A stretch of 38,332 bases of DNA from an uncultured Mycoplasmatota bacterium (lineage in GTDB: Bacteria > Bacillota_I > Bacilli_A > RF39 > UBA660), in contig CANPPW010000014.1 of the NCBI GenBank assembly GCA_947576095.1, forward strand, positions 1-38,332, read 5' to 3'. Numbering within the stretch: the first letter of the stretch is position 1; each line of letters begins with the position of its first letter. Below are positions 25,738 to 32,405 of this stretch, in pieces. The position numbers were made by a program, and so were the translations under genes. The notes beneath the pieces were generated by a model, which searched no databases, was not told the origin of the DNA, and saw only the letters and a list, made by a program, of their open reading frames with translations.

Positions 25738-26235
25738 ATGAAAAACAAATTCAAAGAACTCTTACCTTATATAATTATTATTATCAGTGTTGTTGTAATT
25801 CGTACTTTTATTGTGACACCTGTTAGAGTAGATGGAGAATCGATGTCTCCTACTTTAGAAAATAATGATATATTAGTTTTAAATAAAATGAACCATACTT
25901 ATCAAAGATTTGATATTGTTGTAATTCGTTATAATGGAGTAAGACTAGTAAAGAGAATTATAGGCCTTCCAGGTGAAATGATTGTGTATAAAAACAATAA
26001 ACTTTACGTGAATGGAAAATATATAAAAGAAGAATTTTTGTCTGCTTCAACCGATGATTTTACAATTCAGTATCTAGGAGAAAATAAAGTGCCTGCTGAT
26101 TCTTATTTTGTTATGGGTGATAATAGAGGAAATTCCATGGATAGTCGTATGATAGGTTTTATTTCCTCTAAGGATATTTTAGGTAAGACGAAATTTACCT
26201 TATTTCCTTTACATAAGTTTGGAAAGATTGAGTAG
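25738..26235 (+). CDS. lepB: Type I signal peptidase
   Basis: 165-residue membrane-anchored Ser/Lys protease that removes signal peptides on the outer face. It has one N-terminal helix (about 8-26), box B with the nucleophile GESMSPTL (34-41, Ser36), box D with the general base RLVKRIIGLPGE (69-80, Lys72) and box E MGDNRGNSMDSR (126-137). It is the short Gram-positive form. The start is ATG 25738 or TTG 25735; neither has a recognisable ribosome-binding site, because the region just upstream is the rplS terminator. It could process the precursor of the adhesin encoded at 32406. Confidence 0.95.
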   Translation: MKNKFKELLPYIIIIISVVVIRTFIVTPVRVDGESMSPTLENNDILVLNKMNHTYQRFDIVVIRYNGVRLVKRIIGLPGEMIVYKNNKLYVNGKYIKEEFLSASTDDFTIQYLGENKVPADSYFVMGDNRGNSMDSRMIGFISSKDILGKTKFTLFPLHKFGKIE

Positions 26236-26245
26236 ATATATTTAT

Positions 26246-26277
26246 AAAAGATGATTTGTAAAAATGATCTTTTTTTT
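26246..26277 (+). terminator. Terminator of lepB
   Basis: AAAGAT-G-ATT pairs with AAT-G-ATCTTT with one internal G-G mismatch and a six-base loop, followed by a T-run. Confidence 0.65.
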
Positions 26278-26313
26278 GATGTACATTTAAAAAATGCCTT
26301 TACAGTCTAATCA

Positions 26314-26342
26314 TTGAATTCTTTTCTTAGGCATGATATAAT
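26314..26342 (+). promoter_or_regulatory. Sigma-A promoter of ftsK/spoIIIE
   Basis: TTGAAT (26314-26319), 17-base spacer, TATAAT (26337-26342) with TG one base upstream (extended -10). ATGGAGG lies just before ATG 26372. Confidence 0.75.
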
Positions 26343-26371
26343 GAGTTTATTAAAATGATGGAGGTATTGAT

Positions 26372-28576
26372 ATGGCAAAGAAAAAAACAAAGAAAGCTCC
26401 CCAGAAAAAGGGAAGTAATTATCAGGTAGAATTAATTGGGCTTTTGTTTATTATTCTTGCTATTATAGGTTTTGGAAGATTTGGTCTTGTAGGAGAACTG
26501 ATCAGCAATTTTGCTGCTTTTTTAGTGGGAACATGGAATGCTGTGGTGCTTCTTTTACTTCTCATAACTGGTATATATATGATGGTAAAAAGAGAAAAAC
26601 CCAATTATTTTACATCTAAACTTATTGGATTTTATATTATTTTAATTAGTATTTTGATTTTTTCACATTTAAATTATATTCAAAATGGGAATGTAAAACC
26701 AGCAGATATTTTAAAATCAACAATTGATAATTTTTTAGCATCTACCAAAGTAATTGCCAATATTGAAGGTGGTGGCATTATTGGTGCTGTATTTTCTGTG
26801 CTGTGTGTAAAACTTTTTGATATGGAAGGAACTAAAATTGTTGCTTGGGCACTTATTATTTGTGGAATTGTTATGTTTACAGGCATGAGTATTGCGGAAA
26901 GCTTGACAAAGGCAAGAGAAAAGGCAAAAAAAACATTGAAGAAGAAACCAAAGGAAGAAAAAGAAAAGGAAGAAGTTATTATCCATACTGGAGAAGAGAA
27001 GGAAGTAGAAAAGGTTGTTGTTGCAAGTATGGATGAACTGATACATGTTGGGGATGCAAAGGAAGAACCTGTCAGGGAACCTACTGTTAAACAAGAGGAA
27101 GTTTCTGAAGAAGAAGTATCTAATAAAAAATATCAATATCCACCAATGAATTTATTAAAAAAACCAGTAAAAAATACAAATAAAGAAAATGAAAAAGTTA
27201 TTAAAGAAAATGTACCTATTTTAATTCAAGTTTTTAAAGACTTTGGAATTGAGGGGAAGGTTGTTGCTATTAATGTAGGGCCTTCTGTTACACAATATGA
27301 AATGGAAATAAAAGCAGGAACAAAGGTAAATAAAATATTAAGTATTCATAGAGAAATTGCCCTGGCCTTAGCGGCTAAAGATGTCCGTATAGAAGCTCCT
27401 ATACCAGGGAAGAAGACTGTTGGAATAGAAATTCCAAATAAAAGTATTTCTATGGTAACTGTTAGAGAAGTTTTAACAAGTGTTCCTAAACATTTAGATG
27501 GAAGTAAACTTCTAACTGTCTTAGGTAGAGATATTATGGGGCAAGCTAAATGGATGGAAGTTAATAAGACACCACATCTTTTAGTAGCTGGTTCTACAGG
27601 AAGTGGTAAATCTGTTTGTATTAATAGTATCATTGTATCTATTTTAATGCGTGCAAAACCAGATGAAGTGAAACTTGTGTTAGTTGATCCTAAAAAAGTT
27701 GAACTTTCTATGTATAATGGTGTACCTCATTTATTGACTCCTGTAGTTACAGATCCTAAAAAAGCAAATATTGTTCTTAAAAAAATTGTTGTTGAAATGG
27801 AAGATCGATATGAAAGATTTAGTAATAGTGGAACTAAAAATATTGCTGGATATAATGAATATTTAGAGAAAAAAAATGAGGGGCGTTCTGATTCTGAGAA
27901 AATACATAAAATGCCTTATATCGTAGTGATTATAGATGAACTTGCAGATTTGATGTTAGTAGCAGCAAAGGAAGTGGAGGATTCTATTATGCGTATCACA
28001 CAGATGGCAAGAGCAGCGGGGATTCATTTGATTGTAGCAACGCAAAGGCCTTCTACAGATGTCATTACGGGTGTTGTAAAAGCAAACATTCCATCTCGAA
28101 TTGCCTTTGCTGTTGCATCTAATATTGATTCTAGAACCATTTTAGATTCACCAGGTGCTGAAAAATTATTAGGAAAAGGGGATATGCTATTCTTGCCGCA
28201 AGGAGAAAATGTTCCAATACGAATTCAGGGAACTTTTATATCAGAAGAAGAGATTAAAAGTGTAGTTGATTATACAATTGCGCAGCAAAAGGCGAGGTAT
28301 GATGAGACTCTCACTATGGATGATGAAGAGTCAAGAGCAACTTCTATGGTAGAAGGAGAAAGTGATTATGAGGAACCTTTATATAATGAAATTGTAGAAT
28401 TTGTAGTAACACAAGGAAAAGCTTCAGCCTCTTTATTACAAAGAAGGTTTAGACTTGGGTATAATAGAGCTGCTAGGTGTATTGATTTATTAGAGGATCG
28501 TGGTATTATTGGTCCTGCGAATGGTTCTAAACCAAGAGAGGTACTTGTAAAGGTAGAGGGAGAAAATAGGGATTAG
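26372..28576 (+). CDS. ftsK: DNA translocase FtsK/SpoIIIE
   Basis: 734-residue septal DNA pump that clears chromosome DNA from the closing division septum. Four or five N-terminal helices (about 17-190) are followed by a Lys/Glu-rich linker (about 190-280), the alpha/beta motor with Walker A GSTGSGKS (407-414) and Walker B IIDELADLM (Asp522, Glu523), and a C-terminal winged-helix gamma domain (about 665-730, with LLQRRFRLGYNRAARCIDLL). The gamma domain reads polar KOPS/SRS sequences. Flanked by terminators on both sides, it is probably monocistronic. FtsK and SpoIIIE cannot be told apart from sequence alone here. Confidence 0.95.
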   Translation: MAKKKTKKAPQKKGSNYQVELIGLLFIILAIIGFGRFGLVGELISNFAAFLVGTWNAVVLLLLLITGIYMMVKREKPNYFTSKLIGFYIILISILIFSHLNYIQNGNVKPADILKSTIDNFLASTKVIANIEGGGIIGAVFSVLCVKLFDMEGTKIVAWALIICGIVMFTGMSIAESLTKAREKAKKTLKKKPKEEKEKEEVIIHTGEEKEVEKVVVASMDELIHVGDAKEEPVREPTVKQEEVSEEEVSNKKYQYPPMNLLKKPVKNTNKENEKVIKENVPILIQVFKDFGIEGKVVAINVGPSVTQYEMEIKAGTKVNKILSIHREIALALAAKDVRIEAPIPGKKTVGIEIPNKSISMVTVREVLTSVPKHLDGSKLLTVLGRDIMGQAKWMEVNKTPHLLVAGSTGSGKSVCINSIIVSILMRAKPDEVKLVLVDPKKVELSMYNGVPHLLTPVVTDPKKANIVLKKIVVEMEDRYERFSNSGTKNIAGYNEYLEKKNEGRSDSEKIHKMPYIVVIIDELADLMLVAAKEVEDSIMRITQMARAAGIHLIVATQRPSTDVITGVVKANIPSRIAFAVASNIDSRTILDSPGAEKLLGKGDMLFLPQGENVPIRIQGTFISEEEIKSVVDYTIAQQKARYDETLTMDDEESRATSMVEGESDYEEPLYNEIVEFVVTQGKASASLLQRRFRLGYNRAARCIDLLEDRGIIGPANGSKPREVLVKVEGENRD

Positions 28577-28581
28577 AAGAG

Positions 28582-28618
28582 AAGAAGGAGCAAATATTTG
28601 TCCTTTTCTTTTTTTTTT
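28582..28618 (+). terminator. Terminator of ftsK, overlapping the parE promoter
   Basis: AAGGA and CAA pair with TTG and TCCTT around a one-base bulge, with a small ATAT loop and a long T-run. The parE -35 box (TTGTCC, 28598-28603) lies inside the right arm. Confidence 0.7.
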
Positions 28619-28626
28619 GTTATAAT
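28598..28626 (+). promoter_or_regulatory. Promoter of parE
   Basis: TTGTCC (28598-28603), 17-base spacer, extended -10 TGTTATAAT ending at 28626. The spacer consists mostly of the upstream terminator's T-run. ATG lies 16 bases beyond, with AAGGTGAT in between. Confidence 0.65.
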
Positions 28627-28642
28627 GACTAAGGTGATAAAC

Positions 28643-30547
28643 ATGAAAAATTATGATGAAAGCTCAATAAAAATATTAGAAGGATTAGAAGCCGTTCGAA
28701 AAAGACCAGGTATGTATATTGGTTCTACTGATAAAAGAGGGCTTCATCATTTAGTTTGGGAGATTGTAGATAATGCAATTGATGAGGTGATTAATGGATA
28801 TGGTCATAAAATAAAAATCATGATTCAAAAAGATGGTAGTATCACTGTTGAAGATGAGGGCAGGGGTGTACCTGTTGGTTTGCATGCTAGTGGGAAATCA
28901 ACCCCTGAGGTGATTTATACAGTACTGCATGCGGGTGGAAAATTTGAAGAAGGTGGCTATAAGGTTTCTGGTGGTCTTCATGGTGTCGGAGGCTCTGTAG
29001 TGAATGCTTTGAGTAAATGGATGGAAGTTGTTATAAAAAGAGATGGGTATGAACATTATATTCGTTTCGAGAATGGTGGAGAGACAAAAATACCATTGAC
29101 CCAAAGAGGCAAAACATCTAAAACTGGTACAAGTGTAACTTTTATGCCTGATGATACAATCTTTAGTACAACTCATTTCTCTTTTACAACGATTTGTGAA
29201 AGAATGCAAGAATGTGCCTTTCTATTATCAGGGCTTTCTGTAGAAGTTATAGATGTTGAAGATGAAAAGAGAGAACATTTTCATTATGAAAATGGAATAG
29301 AAGCGTTTGTAGAATATATCAATGATGGAAAGAAATCTTTACATAAAGTAGTTCATTTTAATGGAAATAAAAATGGAATTCGGGTAGAGGTAGCTTTCCA
29401 ATATACAGATACATATAATGATAATTTAATTTCTTTTGTAAATAATGTAAAAACAAATGATGGTGGAACACATGAAGTTGGCTTTAAAACGGCTTTAACA
29501 CGAATTTATAATGATTATGCTAAAAAAAATGGTTTTTTAAAAAATAAAGATAAAAATTTAGAAGGTCCCGATACAAGAGAGGGGTTAACTGCTGTTATTA
29601 GTCTTCAAATTCCTGAGAATATGTTACAATTTGAAGGACAAACCAAGGGAAAACTAGGAACACCTGAAGCAAGAACCATTGTTGAAAATATTGTGTCTGA
29701 ACAACTGCAGTTTTTCTTAGAAGAAAATAATCAAGTGGCGACAGAAATTTTAAATAAAATGGTAAAAAGTAAAGTTGCAAGAGAGGCTGCCCGAAGGGCA
29801 AGAGAAGCCGCTAGAGGTGGGAAAGATAAAAATAAAAGAGAAAAATTGATTAGTAGTAAACTTACACCTGCTCAGGGAAAAGATGCGAGCAAAAATGAAT
29901 TATTTCTAGTAGAAGGAGACTCAGCTGGTGGATCTGCGAAACTGGGGCGAGACAGGAAGTATCAAGCAATACTATCGCTTAGAGGAAAAGTAATTAATAG
30001 TGAAAAAACAAGATTAGAAGATCTTTTGAAAAACGAAGAAATTAATACAATTATTCATACCATTGGTGCAGGGGTAGGAAGTGACTTTGATGTAAAAGAT
30101 TCTCATTATGATAAAGTCATTATTATGACAGATGCCGATGTTGATGGAGCACATATACAAATTTTGTTACTAACCTTTTTCTATAGATATATGAGACCAC
30201 TTATTGAAGAGGGTCATTTATATATTGCGATGCCACCTCTTTATAAATTACACAATAATAAAGAATTTTATTATGCATGGACTGAAGAAGAAAGACAGGA
30301 TATTCTTATGAATAGTAAAGTGAAATTAGAAACACAACGCTATAAGGGACTTGGTGAAATGAATGCTGATCAACTATGGGAAACAACCATGGATCCTACC
30401 GTTCGTAATTTAATTAAAGTTAGTATTAATGACGCTGCATTAGCAGAAAAAAGAGTTAGTGTTTTGATGGGTGATAAAGTGGAACCTAGAAAAGCTTGGA
30501 TTGAAGAAAATATAGAATTTTCTTTGGAAGATGATTATCAAATTTAA
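28643..30547 (+). CDS. parE: DNA topoisomerase IV subunit B (ParE)
   Basis: 634-residue ATPase subunit of a type IIA topoisomerase. The GHKL ATPase domain has EIVDNAIDE, DEGRGVPVG and GGLHGVGGSVVNALS; the TOPRIM domain has EGDSAGG (424-430) and TDADVDG (496-502). The blocks INTIIHTIGAGVGSDFD and HIQILLLTFFYRYMRPLIE favour ParE over GyrB. ATG 28643 behind AAGGTGAT is chosen; an in-frame TTG at 28598 lies inside the terminator and promoter. Unusually, parC does not follow; the next gene is unrelated. Confidence 0.9.
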   Translation: MKNYDESSIKILEGLEAVRKRPGMYIGSTDKRGLHHLVWEIVDNAIDEVINGYGHKIKIMIQKDGSITVEDEGRGVPVGLHASGKSTPEVIYTVLHAGGKFEEGGYKVSGGLHGVGGSVVNALSKWMEVVIKRDGYEHYIRFENGGETKIPLTQRGKTSKTGTSVTFMPDDTIFSTTHFSFTTICERMQECAFLLSGLSVEVIDVEDEKREHFHYENGIEAFVEYINDGKKSLHKVVHFNGNKNGIRVEVAFQYTDTYNDNLISFVNNVKTNDGGTHEVGFKTALTRIYNDYAKKNGFLKNKDKNLEGPDTREGLTAVISLQIPENMLQFEGQTKGKLGTPEARTIVENIVSEQLQFFLEENNQVATEILNKMVKSKVAREAARRAREAARGGKDKNKREKLISSKLTPAQGKDASKNELFLVEGDSAGGSAKLGRDRKYQAILSLRGKVINSEKTRLEDLLKNEEINTIIHTIGAGVGSDFDVKDSHYDKVIIMTDADVDGAHIQILLLTFFYRYMRPLIEEGHLYIAMPPLYKLHNNKEFYYAWTEEERQDILMNSKVKLETQRYKGLGEMNADQLWETTMDPTVRNLIKVSINDAALAEKRVSVLMGDKVEPRKAWIEENIEFSLEDDYQI

Positions 30548-30561
30548 TAAAATTCTGGTTT

Positions 30562-30586
30562 AAAGATGAGTTTATCATCTTTTTTT
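30562..30586 (+). terminator. Terminator of parE
   Basis: Perfect eight-pair stem AAAGATGA/TCATCTTT, five-base loop, seven T residues. Confidence 0.88.
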
Positions 30587-30591
30587 GGGCA

Positions 30592-30620
30592 TTGACGAAA
30601 AAAGGGTTATCCATTATAAT
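30592..30620 (+). promoter_or_regulatory. Promoter of the membrane protein-sortase pair
   Basis: TTGACG (30592-30597), 17-base spacer, TATAAT (30615-30620). A second TATAAT at 30634-30639 is just upstream of the GGAG ribosome-binding site. Confidence 0.78.
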
Positions 30621-30650
30621 AATTGTAGAAGAATATAATGGAGTTGGAAT

Positions 30651-31685
30651 ATGGAGACAATGACAATTTTTGATAAATGTTTTGTTTTTTTTGAATTTTT
30701 AATGAAAAATCCTACTATTATTTTCATTTTTTTTCTTATCTTTTTATTAGGTATCTTTTTATTAAATAAGAAAATTTCTCCAAAAATAAAAAACGTTTTT
30801 TTTGTAATTCTTTATTTCTCTATAATGATTATTTTATGGATTCGTTACCATAAATATTTTTTAGAGAGTGTGGATTCTGTTGTAACAATATTATTATCCA
30901 ATTTGTATTTTCCATCTCTAGGTCTTGTTTTTCTACTATTTATTATTGCTGTTTTGTTAGAATTGTATATTCTTTGTAGTAAAACATCTTCCAATATAGA
31001 AAAAAACATATATACCTTCTTTTTTAGTATTTATCAGTTTTTTTTCATAAGTTTATTTTGGTTGATAGAAAAATATCACATAGATTTATCTGATTCTTTG
31101 GCACTTTATGAAAATAAAAATATGATGTCCATTTTGAATCTTGAAATTTTAACTTTTATATTATGGATTTTGGTTTATATAGGTATTAAGTATTTTTATT
31201 TTTTAAAAAATAGAGTTGAAAAAAAGCACTCCATTTTGGAAATAGAAGATTTGAAACGTAAGTTAAAAAATGAAAAAATAGATGCTTTACAAAAAATAAA
31301 GAAAGAACTTCAAGAGAATAAAGAAAGAGAAATATCTTTATTTAAAGTAGCACTGGTTGAAGAAGTTAAAAGACAATTTCAAGGTATGAAGGATTGCATG
31401 AAAAAGCAAAAAGAAGAGGATCTTCTTCAAATAGAAAAAGAAATAGAAAGACAAAAAAACGAGCAATTGCTCCAAAGGGTAAAACAAATAGAACTTGCAC
31501 AACAAAGAGAATTTGCCATGTATAAGGAAAAACTTGAAAAAGAATTAAGAATAGAACTTCAAGTGGAAGCAGAAAAGAAAAAAATCTCCTCTGCTTTTAT
31601 ATCTCAAAATTTAGATGATATAGAAATATTGGAGGTAACACAGCCACCTTCTATAGAAATTCTTGATTTAGGAGATGATGTGTGA
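30651..31685 (+). CDS. Polytopic membrane protein with long coiled-coil tail
   Basis: 344 residues, not recognised as a known family. Five or so hydrophobic segments fill residues 18-188. A charged, heptad-like segment rich in Glu, Lys, Gln and Leu (about 195-310) would form a long cytoplasmic coiled coil, and the tail is acidic (DDIEILEVTQPPSIEILDLG). The gene overlaps the sortase gene start (TGATG), so the two are translationally coupled, and a good promoter precedes it. The pairing suggests a role in positioning or controlling surface-protein anchoring, but that is an inference from gene order only. Confidence 0.8.
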   Translation: METMTIFDKCFVFFEFLMKNPTIIFIFFLIFLLGIFLLNKKISPKIKNVFFVILYFSIMIILWIRYHKYFLESVDSVVTILLSNLYFPSLGLVFLLFIIAVLLELYILCSKTSSNIEKNIYTFFFSIYQFFFISLFWLIEKYHIDLSDSLALYENKNMMSILNLEILTFILWILVYIGIKYFYFLKNRVEKKHSILEIEDLKRKLKNEKIDALQKIKKELQENKEREISLFKVALVEEVKRQFQGMKDCMKKQKEEDLLQIEKEIERQKNEQLLQRVKQIELAQQREFAMYKEKLEKELRIELQVEAEKKKISSAFISQNLDDIEILEVTQPPSIEILDLGDDV

Positions 31686-32317
31686 TGAAAAAAGTAAAGT
31701 CTTATTATTGGTTTTTTCTTTCTTCTATTTTAATTGTGATAGGTATTTTTATCTGCTTATTCAATTATATATCACAAAAGAAGATTTTTATTTTTAAACT
31801 ATTTGAATCTGAAAAATTTTTACAAGAGATATCTATGCCACAGGTTGTAGAAGAAACCTCCGAAGAACATCCAGAAAAAAAAACAAAAACAAAAGAGAAA
31901 GAATCCTATATAGCAGTTTTAGAAATTCCTAAAATTGGTTTGAAACAAGGGTTTTATGCATTAAATTCTCCATTAAATACTGTGGATTATAATATTACGA
32001 TCATTAGTCCTTCTAATTTTCCGAATGTAAATGGTGGGAATTTAATTTTAGCGTCTCATTCTGGGAATAGTCCTATTGCATATTTTCGAAATTTATATAA
32101 AACCGAAAATGGCAATCTTGCATTTGTTTATTATAATAAAATGAAATATACATATAAAATGGTAAATCGTTATGATGTTCCCAAAGTAGGGTATGTTGAT
32201 ATTCATAGAGATAAGAGTAAAACAACACTGACTTTGATTACTTGTACCCACAATGATTCTAATAGCCAAACTATCATTATAGCCGAACTTTTAAAAACAG
32301 AACCATATTCTGTGTAA
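31685..32317 (+). CDS. Sortase-family transpeptidase, atypical active site
   Basis: 210 residues: N-terminal membrane anchor (about 8-29), an acidic/Lys-rich stalk (40-73), then a sortase beta-barrel starting YIAVLEIPKIGL (75-86). The catalytic His is in LASHSGN (H125) and the Cys in TLITCTHND (C187). The Arg usually found a few residues later (R197 in S. aureus SrtA) is replaced by Gln195 in SQTIIIA, as judged by eye. It would attach surface proteins to peptidoglycan or to each other. The start at ATG 31685 overlaps the upstream stop; GTG 31682 is an alternative. The likely substrate is the next gene, whose motif is VPKTD. Confidence 0.9.
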   Translation: MKKVKSYYWFFLSSILIVIGIFICLFNYISQKKIFIFKLFESEKFLQEISMPQVVEETSEEHPEKKTKTKEKESYIAVLEIPKIGLKQGFYALNSPLNTVDYNITIISPSNFPNVNGGNLILASHSGNSPIAYFRNLYKTENGNLAFVYYNKMKYTYKMVNRYDVPKVGYVDIHRDKSKTTLTLITCTHNDSNSQTIIIAELLKTEPYSV

Positions 32318-32332
32318 AAAATTCGACATCAA

Positions 32333-32389
32333 TTGACATTTTTTTGAAAAAGTATTGTACTTTCATCAATAATGTGTTATTTTTATAAT
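32333..32389 (+). promoter_or_regulatory. Promoter region of the surface protein gene
   Basis: Two options: TTGACA (32333-32338) with TGTACT 17 bases later (32356-32361), or the consensus TATAAT at 32384-32389 that lacks a good -35. The second would start transcription next to GGGAGTGA, as at several other genes here. Confidence 0.5.
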
Positions 32390-32405
32390 AGATGGGAGTG
32401 ACATT

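Noticed and set aside
26735-27136. Minus-strand open frames opposite ftsK, mraY and other genes
   Set aside because: They lie fully opposite well-supported genes, lack ribosome-binding sites and have low-complexity translations.
28598-28642. Longer parE reading frame from TTG 28598
   Set aside because: The extra codons lie in the ftsK terminator and parE promoter, while AAGGTGAT directs ATG 28643.
28643-30547. GyrB instead of ParE
   Set aside because: Sequence blocks around the TOPRIM domain resemble ParE more closely, and no gyrA or recF is adjacent; not fully excluded without phylogeny.
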